Positions 1-8,091 of a stretch of 33,326 nt of DNA are shown in pieces. The notes under the pieces are model-generated. The model was not told where the DNA came from. It did no database searches and saw nothing but the letters and a program-made list of their open reading frames with translations. This DNA is from Actinoplanes flavus (GTDB lineage: Bacteria > Actinomycetota > Actinomycetes > Mycobacteriales > Micromonosporaceae): assembly GCF_017592555.1 (NCBI RefSeq), contig NZ_JAGFNS010000021.1, positions 139,995 through 173,320 of the forward strand, written 5' to 3'. How positions within the stretch are numbered: the stretch's first letter is position 1; every line of letters starts with the position of its first letter. A program made the translations under genes and the position numbers.

Positions 1-72
1 CCCCCCCGCCCCCCCCGCCCCCCCCCCCCCCCCCCCGCGCCGCCCCCCGGCTCGCGGGGGCCCCCCCCCCCC
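1..72. repeat. Near-homopolymeric C tract
   Basis: The first 72 bases are almost all C with scattered G and no A or T except one T near base 52. No gene fits here. It looks like a sequencing or assembly edge rather than biology, although a true C-rich tract cannot be excluded. The bases from about 73 to 218 are normal-looking GC-rich sequence and are open in the frame of the next gene, with no clear ribosome binding site. Confidence 0.8.
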
Positions 73-218
73 ACGGCCTGAACGCGAAGGCGTGCAGGAG
101 GTCGTACCGCTCGAGGATCCGCGGCCAGCCGGCACGGTCCGACACCGACCCGCACGCTTTCGCCGACGGCCTGCTCGATGCCAGCGCCGCACCACCACGC
201 GGGTGCGATCATGAATCG

Positions 219-719
219 GTGACATTTGATCTCGGCCAGGTCACCGACAGCACGGCGTGGACGTCCCCGGACGCCACGTCCTTCACCCCTCCGTACCTGA
301 CGACGTACGCGTACGACGGGCCGTTCGCGGACGGCCTTCCCGCGTTCGATGTGAGCCATGACGAGACATCGCTGATCTACGCCACGAACTGGGGCTTCAC
401 CTGCACGATGCCCGGTGTCGAGGTGCGCCGGGACATCGAGATCGCCGTCCCGATGGGTCACACGCAGCTGCACACCCTGGAGAAGCGTGCCGTGGTGGCC
501 GCGGGCGGCGCGGTGGTGCGAATCTGGCCTGCGGCGTATCCGTCGGACAGGGATCAGGCCTGGCGGCTCATCGTGCCGCAGACCGCCGAACAGCGGTTCC
601 GCAACGAGGAGGCCACCCCGGGCATCCAGGCCGGGGTCGCCGCCGCCGTGGATCTCGCCGCCCGGCTGGGCAGCCCGGTGCTGCTGGCCCGGCAGGTGGA
701 CAACCGCTACTGGCATTGA
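219..719 (+). CDS. Hypothetical protein, 166 aa
   Basis: I do not recognise the family. The product is a soluble-looking 166-residue protein with no signal peptide, no membrane segment and no familiar catalytic motif. It has an acidic, aromatic N-terminal half and an Ala-rich helical stretch near residues 137-155. The start is a GTG without an obvious ribosome binding site, and the frame stays open upstream into the low-quality left edge. The true start may therefore lie further left, and the gene could be incomplete at its 5' end. Codons end strongly in G or C, which supports real coding. It ends 87 bases before the preferred start of the next gene on the same strand. Confidence 0.55.
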   Translation: MTFDLGQVTDSTAWTSPDATSFTPPYLTTYAYDGPFADGLPAFDVSHDETSLIYATNWGFTCTMPGVEVRRDIEIAVPMGHTQLHTLEKRAVVAAGGAVVRIWPAAYPSDRDQAWRLIVPQTAEQRFRNEEATPGIQAGVAAAVDLAARLGSPVLLARQVDNRYWH

Positions 720-806
720 CAGGTGAAGGGCGACTCCCGCTCTGATGAAAAAGGCGCAACGGATGTACGACGCGAAGCAGTTCACGATCGCCCTGAGGCA
801 GCCGCG

Positions 807-1370
807 GTGAGCCGCGTGGTCTGGCTGCTCGACGTCGACGGCGTCCTCAACGCCACCCGGCCCGGCTGGGGCGCGGCGCCCCGCAGCGGCACCGCGTACG
901 GCGACGGCCACCCGTACCGGCTGCGCTGGTCATCAGCGCTGATCACCCGCATCCGGGCCCTGCACGACACGGGAACCGTCACCGTACGTTGGTGCTCCAC
1001 CTGGTGCGCCGACGCCGACCAGATCGAGCGCCTGTTCGCCCTGCCACGGCTGGAACGAGCCTGGACCGACCCGATCAGCCACAGCGCGGCACCCGCGGCC
1101 AAACTCGCCGCCGCCCGCGCCGTCCTGGACCAAGGCCACCGGTTGATCTGGACCGACGACGACGCCGTGCCCACCAGCGGACCGGTGCACGACGAACTCC
1201 TCGCGACCGGGCGAGCCCTGTTGATCGCCCCTCTACCCAACCGGGGCCTGCAACCCGAGCACCTCGACGCGATCGAGGCCTTCGTCTCCGCATCACCCGG
1301 GCCGGGCACCGCGGGCACCGGCCCGCATGCCGCGGAGATCGCCCGCCGCCTGCTCGGCGACACCACATGA
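807..1370 (+). CDS. HAD-like hydrolase
   Basis: The protein begins with a HAD motif I, LLDVDGVLN, whose first Asp would be the nucleophile and second Asp the acid/base. A WCSTWC segment near residues 63-68 and a late acidic WTDDD segment follow, the latter in the position of the magnesium-binding motif. This pattern is shared with HAD-like domains related to those of the Swiss-Army-Knife RNA-repair proteins; the substrate is unknown. The frame opens at a GTG at 723, but I prefer the GTG at 807. It sits just before the conserved beta strand and has a GAGGC a few bases upstream; the preceding 28 residues look like untranslated sequence. Length is about 187 residues, normal for a compact HAD domain. 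Confidence 0.7.
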   Translation: MSRVVWLLDVDGVLNATRPGWGAAPRSGTAYGDGHPYRLRWSSALITRIRALHDTGTVTVRWCSTWCADADQIERLFALPRLERAWTDPISHSAAPAAKLAAARAVLDQGHRLIWTDDDAVPTSGPVHDELLATGRALLIAPLPNRGLQPEHLDAIEAFVSASPGPGTAGTGPHAAEIARRLLGDTT

Positions 1371-1393
1371 CCTCCAGCCCCTAAGCCTACTTA

Positions 1394-1403
1394 ACCTATA
1401 GGT
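1394..1403. promoter_or_regulatory. Perfect palindrome, candidate operator
   Basis: The 10-base sequence ACCTATAGGT is its own reverse complement. It lies 33 bases before the short-chain dehydrogenase start, in a locally AT-rich patch. Its position suits an operator or an element overlapping the promoter. No regulator gene for it is visible nearby, so the assignment is by inference only. Confidence 0.35.
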
Positions 1404-1435
1404 GATAGGGTGAACTCGAACCGAGGAGGGTGTCG

Positions 1436-2242
1436 ATGGATCTGCAACTCGCCGGCAAGAGGGCCCTGGTGACCGGGGGCAGCCGCGGGATCGGACTGCG
1501 TATCGCGCGGTCGCTGCTCGCCGAGGGCGCCGACGTGGCGATCGCCGCGCGCGACGGTGAGCGGCTGGCCAAGGTCGCCGCCGAGCTGGCGGCGGCGGGT
1601 CATCCCGGGCGGATCGTCACCGCGCAGCTCGACACCGGCGACGACGCGTCCGTGCGGGCCGGAGTGCGGCGGGTCCGCGAGCAGCTCGGCGGCATCGACA
1701 TCCTGGTCAACAACGCGGCGGTGCCCGGCGGCGGGCCGGGCGGACCGGTCACCCCGTCGCAGACCACCGACCAGCAGTTCGTCGACGCGGTCAACGTCAA
1801 GGTGCTGGGCTATCTGCGCACCGCCCGGGCAGTGGCGCCCGACCTGATCGCCCAGGGCTGGGGCCGGATCATCAACATCTCCGGGCTGGCCGCCCGGCTC
1901 AGCGGCGACTTCGTGGCGACCGCCCGCAACATCGGCGTGGCCGCACTCACCAAGAACCTCGCCGACGAGCTCGGCCGGCACGGCATCAACGTCACGGTCG
2001 TGCACCCGGGCGCCACCGTCACCGAGCGCACTCCCGCGCTGATCGCGGCCGCCGCCGAGCAGTGGGGCGTCACCCTCGAGGAGGCCGAACGACGCCGCGC
2101 CGAGCGGACCGCGATCGGCCGCGAGGTGACCGCCGAGGAGGTCGCCGACGTGGTGACGTTCCTCGCCTCGCCGCGCAGCGTCGCCATCACCGGCGACGCT
2201 GTCACGGTCGGCGGCGGCCTGGTCGGCCCCATCCACTACTGA
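1436..2242 (+). CDS. SDR-family oxidoreductase with altered catalytic site
   Basis: This is a Rossmann-fold short-chain dehydrogenase/reductase. The nucleotide-binding TGGSRGIG lies at residues 13-20, NNAA follows in the middle, and the helix ALTKNLADELG is close to the family consensus. The usual YxxxK catalytic pair is missing: the aligned positions are Ala161 and Asn165, in the string ATARN. It may use different chemistry, bind without turnover, or belong to a known divergent SDR branch. The frame opens at a GTG at 1430, but the ATG at 1436 is preferred because GAGGAGGG lies five bases upstream. Length is 268 residues, typical of classical SDRs. It converges with the methyltransferase gene across only 26 bases. 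Confidence 0.85.
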   Translation: MDLQLAGKRALVTGGSRGIGLRIARSLLAEGADVAIAARDGERLAKVAAELAAAGHPGRIVTAQLDTGDDASVRAGVRRVREQLGGIDILVNNAAVPGGGPGGPVTPSQTTDQQFVDAVNVKVLGYLRTARAVAPDLIAQGWGRIINISGLAARLSGDFVATARNIGVAALTKNLADELGRHGINVTVVHPGATVTERTPALIAAAAEQWGVTLEEAERRRAERTAIGREVTAEEVADVVTFLASPRSVAITGDAVTVGGGLVGPIHY

Positions 2243-2268
2243 ACCCGCGCCAACGCCCGGTGGTGTGC

Positions 2269-3090
2269 TCAGGGCTTGTATCCCACCGCGACGAACTCCG
2301 ACACGACCTCGGTGATGCCGGGGTGTTGCGGGTCGGGCCGCCAGGCGGTGCAGGTGACGACGCCGGGGTCCAGCAGATCGAGTCCGGTGAAGAACCCGCG
2401 GATCTCGTCGATGGTGCGCGTCCTGATCGGAGCGGCCCCGCTCTCGTTCCACTGCCGCATCGACTCTTCGACGGCCGGCCCGTTGACCACCGTGGTCGGA
2501 TGGGAGATCAGCAGATAGCTGCCGGACGGCACGGCGTCGACGAACTGGTCGACCACCGCGTGGGCCTCGGCGTCGTCGATGACGAAGTTGATGATGCCGG
2601 ACAGCACGACGGCGGTGGGCCGCGTGAAGTCCAGTGTGGCGGCGGCGGATTCCAGGATGGCCCGCGGATCACGGACGTCGGCCTCGATGTAGTTCGTGGC
2701 GCCCTGCGGACTGCTGGTCAGCAGCGCTCGGGCGTGGGCCAGCACCAGCGGGTCATTGTCGACATACACGATGCGTGCCTCGGGAGCGACCGACTGGGCC
2801 ACCTCGTGAGTGTTGTCGGCCGTGGGAAGCCCCGTGCCGACGTCCAGAAACTGGCGGATCCGCCCCTCGCCGGCCAGAAACCGCACGGCCCTGCCGAGGA
2901 ACTGCCGGTTCGCCCGAGCCGACAGCACGAGTTCGGGCATCAACTTGACGGCGTAGTCGGCTGCCTCACGATCCACCGCGAAGTTGTCCTTGCCGCCGAG
3001 CAGGTAGTTCCAGACCCGTGCCGAGTGCGGCACGGTCGTGTTGATCTGCGGAGGACCGTCGGGTCCCGTGGTGGCCGCACTCTCCGTCAT
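2269..3090 (-). CDS. SAM-dependent methyltransferase, DUF574/Methyltransf_19 type
   Basis: The 273-residue protein carries the opening ARVWNYLLGGKDNFAVDR that is characteristic of the actinobacterial DUF574 methyltransferases. The SAM-binding motif FLDVGTGLPT follows, and then the acidic YVDNDPLVLAHARALL. These enzymes are expanded in actinomycetes, and few substrates are known. The chosen ATG has GGAAGG about eight bases upstream; the longer open frame adds residues that do not match the family. It runs toward the SDR gene, and about 240 bases separate its start from the next plus-strand gene. Confidence 0.85.
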   Translation of the reverse strand: MTESAATTGPDGPPQINTTVPHSARVWNYLLGGKDNFAVDREAADYAVKLMPELVLSARANRQFLGRAVRFLAGEGRIRQFLDVGTGLPTADNTHEVAQSVAPEARIVYVDNDPLVLAHARALLTSSPQGATNYIEADVRDPRAILESAAATLDFTRPTAVVLSGIINFVIDDAEAHAVVDQFVDAVPSGSYLLISHPTTVVNGPAVEESMRQWNESGAAPIRTRTIDEIRGFFTGLDLLDPGVVTCTAWRPDPQHPGITEVVSEFVAVGYKP

Positions 3091-3328
3091 CGCGCATTCC
3101 TTCCGCACCCGGCGTCTACAAAGAACTCGCCCATCATCGCCGTTGACGGCGCCCATGGACGGCCCCGGCCCGAAAGAATCAACTTCCACTGATGCCAATC
3201 GAGCGGCCCCATCGAAAGCTCGACTTTCGAACCCCCAAAGACAAACCCTTCGGTACGGGCGATCGGCGCTCACGTGGCGTGCCGGCGGTATGGGTCATTG
3301 CTGGTAGTGGACCTCTACACTGCCGACC

Positions 3329-3775
3329 GTGGCTCAACCGCCGAGGTCTCGAACGTTTCTCCGGATCTTCTTCACGCTCGGTCTGTCACTCGCGCTGACC
3401 GGCCTGGCCGGCTCCACCTGGTCGAACCTGGACGACGCCCGCGGCGCCGACGCGGACGCGGACGTGATGCGCGTCGACAGCAGCGGCACCAAACGGATGC
3501 TGACCGTCCGCTTCACCACGGCCGAAGGGCAGGTCTGCGAGGACTACCTCCGGTCCAGGCGCGCCGAGCAAACGAGGGTTCGGGTCGGCGATGTCGTCCG
3601 GATTCACCACCCGAAGCGATACCCCTGCAACAACGTCCGGGAGGCAGGCAACGCGAACCGGTGGCTATCCACGGTTGTCGCAGCCGTGCTGGCCATCGTT
3701 TTCGGGATCGGCTGCTTCACCGCCTGGGGGCCGCCGATCACGATGCCGCCGCAACGTTATGCCGACGCGCCCTAG
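3329..3775 (+). CDS. Small two-pass membrane protein, DUF3592-like
   Basis: The 148-residue product has a hydrophobic helix at about residues 11-28, an extracytoplasmic-sized loop of about 80 residues containing two Cys, and a second helix at about residues 111-132. This TM-loop-TM layout with a beta-rich loop resembles DUF3592 proteins, whose role is unknown. The two loop cysteines (EGQVCEDY and RYPCNN) could form a disulphide if the loop is outside the cell. The GTG start has no strong ribosome binding site. It stands alone between divergent and co-directional neighbours. Confidence 0.6.
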   Translation: MAQPPRSRTFLRIFFTLGLSLALTGLAGSTWSNLDDARGADADADVMRVDSSGTKRMLTVRFTTAEGQVCEDYLRSRRAEQTRVRVGDVVRIHHPKRYPCNNVREAGNANRWLSTVVAAVLAIVFGIGCFTAWGPPITMPPQRYADAP

Positions 3776-3975
3776 CCGCGATCGAGAACCCTGAACCGGC
3801 CGCCGATGCGCCGCAGCCCATCCTCGAACACCACCCCGCAGAAGGATAGGCGAGCGGCGGCTGGGCTACGGTGATCGCCTTGATCAGCTACTCATCGTGA
3901 CTGAGCCCCACCCGGGCGCGTCCGTTCCGGACCGTCCGGATGAATACCGGCGGGCGTCGGATATCGTGGATGATC

Positions 3976-5232
3976 ATGAGCGATCTCGTTGAGGCATCCG
4001 AAAAACTCGATGCGGGTGACCTGAACGGTGCCATCCGCGCGCTGCTGACCGCTGCGGCCGGCGCCCCGGCCACCGAACTGGCGGCGCTCCTGGCCCGCGC
4101 CGGGCGCCTGGCCGACTTCGACGACCTGGCCGAGGCCGCCGACGCGGTGGTCGCCGCTCCCGGCGACGCTGGACTCCTGTACCGATTGGGCTGGGCCTGC
4201 ATCGAACGCGGCGTCTCCCGGATCGCCATCCCGTTGCTGGAGGCAGCTCTGGATGCGGCGCCGGGCCACCGCGGGATCGTGACCGAACTGGTCGCCGCCT
4301 ACGAGGACGACTATCGCTACGGCGATGCCGTCGCCGTCCTCGAGGCCAACGACGCCGGCCTGCAGGACTGGCCGGACCGGTATCTGCTCGCCTTCAACAG
4401 CGTCATGTCCGGCGATCTCGACCGGGCCCGTCAGGCCGCCGCCCGCCTCACCCCACCACCCCATGACTGGGGTCACGCACACCACCGCCTGTCCGGCATG
4501 CTGGAGCGCGCCGCGGCCGTACCGGGCCCGCTCGACCAGCAGGCGCTCCGCTCCTGGCACTATGTGCTGAACGGCGGCATCCTGCTGCACCTCTCCCCGT
4601 ACGGCTTCGACGAGCCGATGCGCGGCCGCTACGCCTACCTGCACGACAGCCTGGCCGCTCTGCGCCGTACGATCGACCGCTTCCGGATCGTGCTCGAGGC
4701 CGCCGGCTCGTCCGTGTCGAGCGTCAGCCTGCTGCCCGACCGGGGAAGCTCGATCTTCGGCATTGCGCTGGCCTCCGCCCTGGACCTACCCGCCCAGCCG
4801 TACGACCCCGACCGTCGCGACACGATCATCGCCGCCTACGACCTGTCCGCTCTCGCCGAGCCCCTGCCGACCCTGGCCGAGCGCGCGCCGGGCGCACTGC
4901 TCGTGGAACACGCCACGTCGTGGACGGCCCCGGGCCGGCTCGCTCCGGACGCGACCGGGCTGCTCTACCAGTCGCTGGTGTCCGCGTGGGACGAGCGCAC
5001 GCGCTTCACAGCCGGCGGCGAGCCGGAGCAGATCCCAGCGGACGACCGCCCCGCCGAGGCGCTGGCCGCCGCCGTCTTGAAGACCGCCCCCGACGAGGAC
5101 GAGGTGGCCCCGGGCGACACCTCGGCGGACCTCACCGCTTTCACCGCCGCGCTCGCGGGCCGGTGGCCGCTCACCGCCCGCCGCGACCGCCTGTGGTCTC
5201 CAGGCCCGGTACCGAGCGCACGCTTCCTCTGA
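3976..5232 (+). CDS. TPR-like helical repeat protein
   Basis: The N-terminal 170 residues are Ala/Leu-rich helical hairpins of the TPR type. They include segments such as LLYRLGWACIERG and IAIPLLEAALDAAPGH. The C-terminal half is different, with aromatic and acidic stretches, and I do not recognise it. Such repeats usually mediate protein contacts; the partner is unknown. The open frame begins at 3940. ATG codons at 3970 and 3976 are more likely starts, and GTGGA lies just upstream of 3976. Product length is 418 residues from that start. It converges with the Nudix gene. Confidence 0.6.
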   Translation: MSDLVEASEKLDAGDLNGAIRALLTAAAGAPATELAALLARAGRLADFDDLAEAADAVVAAPGDAGLLYRLGWACIERGVSRIAIPLLEAALDAAPGHRGIVTELVAAYEDDYRYGDAVAVLEANDAGLQDWPDRYLLAFNSVMSGDLDRARQAAARLTPPPHDWGHAHHRLSGMLERAAAVPGPLDQQALRSWHYVLNGGILLHLSPYGFDEPMRGRYAYLHDSLAALRRTIDRFRIVLEAAGSSVSSVSLLPDRGSSIFGIALASALDLPAQPYDPDRRDTIIAAYDLSALAEPLPTLAERAPGALLVEHATSWTAPGRLAPDATGLLYQSLVSAWDERTRFTAGGEPEQIPADDRPAEALAAAVLKTAPDEDEVAPGDTSADLTAFTAALAGRWPLTARRDRLWSPGPVPSARFL

Positions 5233-5296
5233 GCCTGCTCAGCCTCCGACTGCACTGTCGCCCCGGAAAGGCGGAGAATTCGGTGGAATGCTGTGG

Positions 5297-5761
5297 TTAG
5301 CCGCACGGCATGATCAACGAGTTGACGCAGGCGGCCTGATGACCGCGGAGCAGATCGGCGAGGCCGGCTGGATAGAGCGGGCTATCGGCGTTGAAGCTAC
5401 CCAGCGACCGCCACATGACCTTGGTGCCCGCGTCGTCGAGGATCTCGCCAACGACATCCCGCTCGTAGACGGCCTGGTCGGCGAGCCGGCAGTCAAAGAC
5501 GAAAGCGATCTCGTGCCCGTCTCGGCCGAATCCGTGAAAGATGTTTTCCAGCACGCCCAGGCAACGTACGTCGACGAGCTCGACGTCAAGCTCCTCGCGC
5601 AGTTCGCGACGTACGGCCGCCTCGGCCGTCTCACCGAAGTCGATGCCCCCACCCAGGGGCCGGTAGAAGGTTTGGTCCTTCGTGGGGTCGTGATACTCGA
5701 AGACGAGCAAGTCCTCACCGCGACGTGGCACGGCCAGGGCAATCGGGCGGATTGACGACAT
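5297..5761 (-). CDS. Nudix hydrolase
   Basis: The 154-residue protein has a clear Nudix box: GGIDFGETAEAAVRREL followed by REELDVEL. This gives the metal-binding REx2EE core in the G-x5-E-x7-RE-x-x-EE arrangement, with Asp replacing the usual last Gly. Nudix enzymes hydrolyse nucleoside diphosphates linked to another group; the substrate here cannot be told. The chain length is that of a single-domain housecleaning Nudix protein. The ATG start has only a weak ribosome binding site. Confidence 0.85.
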   Translation of the reverse strand: MSSIRPIALAVPRRGEDLLVFEYHDPTKDQTFYRPLGGGIDFGETAEAAVRRELREELDVELVDVRCLGVLENIFHGFGRDGHEIAFVFDCRLADQAVYERDVVGEILDDAGTKVMWRSLGSFNADSPLYPAGLADLLRGHQAACVNSLIMPCG

Positions 5762-5976
5762 CCGTCGAAGCTATCTGGGCGCCAGGCAAGCCGAAACCTC
5801 GATTCGCCCGGACCACAGCAAGCCCTACACCGGGTGCTCGCCCGATGTGGACGCCAACGAGGGACTGGCCTTCAAATCAAGACCACCCACACAAACCCGA
5901 GTAGTCGCACAAGCGTCCTATCGGCTGCTCACGACATGTGGCTACCAAACCCGGTCTGCGGCACGACAGGACGTTG

Positions 5977-6068
5977 CGGGCCGAAGGGGATTTGAACCCC
6001 TGGTGGGGCATGGCACGCCAGTGGCCCCACGCGCATCCAAGCCGCCGTGCGTACCCGTCTGCCGGCCC
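5977..6068 (-). other. tRNA-like element, probably a degenerate tRNA
   Basis: Read on the minus strand, this 92-base stretch starts GGGCCGG and ends TCGGCCC plus G, which pair over seven positions (the last a G-T). Just inside the 3' arm is a perfect T-arm: a 5-bp AGGGG/CCCCT stem around the consensus loop TTCAAAT. The middle also contains a GTGGGGC/GCCCCAC hairpin like a long variable arm. I cannot fold a proper D arm or a good anticodon stem; the best loop, CTTGGAT, is closed by only three pairs. It may be a decayed tRNA, a tRNA fragment left by integration, or chance. The rest of 5762-6190 shows no gene. Confidence 0.35.
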
Positions 6069-6190
6069 GTCGGCGCTGCAATAACCCGGCTCTGCCACCG
6101 GCCCGCCGCAGTATCACCGCAACCGTGTAGTCCCCGCATCCGGTTTACCTCGGCGCCCGGAGCGCCATCGGCGGCAGTCGAGCGCACGGC

Positions 6191-7036
6191 TCACGACGAA
6201 TTCGTGACTCGCAGCCCTTTCCCTTCGGGATTCCCGTCACTCCCGAGCGATGCCAGCAGGCGCAGCCCGTCTTCGGTGGCGCTTCCCGATATCGCCGACA
6301 GTACTATCAGCTCCATGCCTGATTCGTTCGGCAGGGCGAAGTTCTCCTGGTGTAGTTCCAGCAGTCCGACTAGCGGATGCCGGTAGGCCTTGCGCCCGTG
6401 TGTGCGTGCACGCACGTCCGCGCGGGCCCAGAGACGGCGGAAGCGCCCGCTGCCTATCGCTAGTTCGCCGATGAGCGACGCCAACTGTGGATCATCGGGA
6501 TATTTGCCGGCCGCCAGACGAAGGTGCCCGACCACGTCGAGAGTGCACTTCTCCCAGTCCGCGTAAAGCCCTCGCTCGGCTTCCTCGAGAAAGATGTGCC
6601 GGGCGGTGTTCAAGCCCGGCATCTGCTGGCCGTAGAGGAGCCCGGCAAGGCGATTGCCGGCGACCACGTCCAGCCGGTGGTTCATGATGAGAGCGGGCGC
6701 GTCGATGACCAGGTCGAGCACGCGCAGGAGCTCCGCCCGCAGGCTACCGCTGGGCGACTTGGCACGGCGGCGTTGCCGGGCGAGCCGGTACAGGTGCCCG
6801 CGTTCGGTCTCGTCGAGCTCGAGGACGCGAGCGAGCGCGTCGAGAACCTGTTCCGAGGGTTGGGTGGCGCGGCCCTGTTCCAGGCGCACGTAGTAGTCGA
6901 CGCTGACCCCGGACAGATGGGCGACTTCTTCGCGACGCAACCCTTCGACCCGGCGGCGGCTGTCGGTGGGGATGCCGGCGGCGGACGGGTCGACCCGCGA
7001 TCGCCGGGTACGCAGGAAGCCCGCGAGATCGTCCAT
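6191..7036 (-). CDS. HTH transcriptional regulator, XRE N-terminus with MmyB-like ligand domain
   Basis: The 281-residue protein starts with an XRE-type helix-turn-helix (LRREEVAHLSGVSVDYYVRLEQGR, about residues 33-56). The C-terminal part has LIMNHRLDVVAGN and YGQQMPGLN segments typical of the MmyB-like ligand-binding domain. Members of this large actinobacterial family commonly control an adjacent divergent oxidoreductase gene. That is the arrangement here: the NAD(P)H:quinone-type reductase starts 145 bases away in the opposite direction. The ATG at 7036 is chosen because it begins directly at the conserved N-terminus; the much longer open frame upstream is antisense to the neighbour. Confidence 0.85.
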   Translation of the reverse strand: MDDLAGFLRTRRSRVDPSAAGIPTDSRRRVEGLRREEVAHLSGVSVDYYVRLEQGRATQPSEQVLDALARVLELDETERGHLYRLARQRRRAKSPSGSLRAELLRVLDLVIDAPALIMNHRLDVVAGNRLAGLLYGQQMPGLNTARHIFLEEAERGLYADWEKCTLDVVGHLRLAAGKYPDDPQLASLIGELAIGSGRFRRLWARADVRARTHGRKAYRHPLVGLLELHQENFALPNESGMELIVLSAISGSATEDGLRLLASLGSDGNPEGKGLRVTNSS

Positions 7037-7180
7037 GTCCACCAGTATGGCTTCGGCGGCGCGCGTGAGGGTGGCCCTGCCAGTCCCAGGAAGTCCGGTC
7101 CGACGGAAGAGGCGCCCCTGAATGGCGCGGCCACGGACGTCGAGTATCGGTGCCGACATACTTCGTCGAAGGGATCGGCC
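7037..7180. promoter_or_regulatory. Divergent intergenic region with candidate operator
   Basis: These 144 bases must hold both promoters of the regulator/reductase pair. The only clear dyad is CTTCG-T-CGAAG at 7161-7171, which overlaps the GAAGGG ribosome binding site of the reductase. A regulator bound there could block expression of the reductase. Confidence 0.4.
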
Positions 7181-7969
7181 ATGAAGGCCCTCATCGTCTA
7201 CGCCCATCCGGAGCCGCGTTCGCTGAACGGCGCGCTGAAGGATCTTGCAGTGTCCACTCTCGAGGCGGCCGGGCACGAGGTGCGGGTGAGCGACCTGTAC
7301 GCGATGAACTGGAAGGCCGTGGTGGACGCGGCGGACTTCGGCGGGCACGCCACGAGCCCGCTGCGGGTGATACCCAGTTCGGGTGGGGCGTACGACGCCG
7401 GCACCCTCACGCCCGACGTGACGGCCGAGCAGGAGAAGCTGCTGTGGGCCGACACCATCATTTTCCAGTTCCCGATGTGGTGGTACACGATGCCGGCCAT
7501 CCTCAAGGGCTGGGTGGACCGGGTGTTCTCCTTCCATTTCGCGTACGGCGTGGGAGTGCACGACGAGACCCGCTACGGCGAGCGTTTCGGCGAGGGAACC
7601 CTGCACGGGCGGCGGGCGATCCTGTCGGTGACCGTCGGAGGGCCCGAGTCGCACTACACCGATCGGGGGATCAACGGCCCCATCGAGGACCTGCTGTTCC
7701 CGATCCACCACGGGATCCTCTACTACCCGGGCATCGATGTGCTGCCGCCGTTTGTGCTGTACGGCACTGACAACATCACCGAGGGCGGATTCGGAGACGC
7801 CGCGAAGAAGTGGAAGGAGCGGCTGCTGTCGCTGGAGACAGCCGAGCCGATCGCGTTCCGGCGCCAGAACTTCGGCGACTACGAGATTCCGTCACTACGG
7901 CTGAAGGAGGGCCTGGAGCTTCCGGGCCGTAAGGGATTCAGCCTGCACGTGGCAGATGGCAACCGGTAA
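7181..7969 (+). CDS. NAD(P)H:quinone oxidoreductase-like flavoprotein
   Basis: The 262-residue protein begins MKALIVYAHPEPRSLNGAL, the FMN-binding start of the flavodoxin-like NQO/MdaB family. It continues with FQFPMWWYTMPAILKGWVDRVF, the conserved active-site stretch, and a GGPESHY segment. Family members reduce quinones or related electrophiles by two electrons in the cytosol. GAAGGGA lies about seven bases before the ATG. Divergent placement next to the MmyB-like regulator suggests induction by an electrophile or redox signal. A strong dyad follows the gene. Confidence 0.85.
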   Translation: MKALIVYAHPEPRSLNGALKDLAVSTLEAAGHEVRVSDLYAMNWKAVVDAADFGGHATSPLRVIPSSGGAYDAGTLTPDVTAEQEKLLWADTIIFQFPMWWYTMPAILKGWVDRVFSFHFAYGVGVHDETRYGERFGEGTLHGRRAILSVTVGGPESHYTDRGINGPIEDLLFPIHHGILYYPGIDVLPPFVLYGTDNITEGGFGDAAKKWKERLLSLETAEPIAFRRQNFGDYEIPSLRLKEGLELPGRKGFSLHVADGNR

Positions 7970-8015
7970 GGATAGACACCCGACGACCGGCTCGGGTGGC
8001 AACGCTTGAATGCGA

Positions 8016-8068
8016 ATCGGTCGTGAGTTGTTCGCGCGGCATCCGCGCCGATGCAACTCACGACCGAT
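8016..8068. terminator. Bidirectional terminator-like dyad
   Basis: A perfect 15-bp inverted repeat (8016-8030 with 8054-8068, core TCGGTCGTGAGTTG) encloses 23 bases. Those bases themselves form a GCGCGG-CAT-CCGCGC hairpin at 8034-8048. It lies between two convergent genes, so it can end transcription from both sides. There is no clear T tract, which is normal for actinobacterial terminators. Confidence 0.65.
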
Positions 8069-8091
8069 GACGCCATTGAACATCGGGATGG

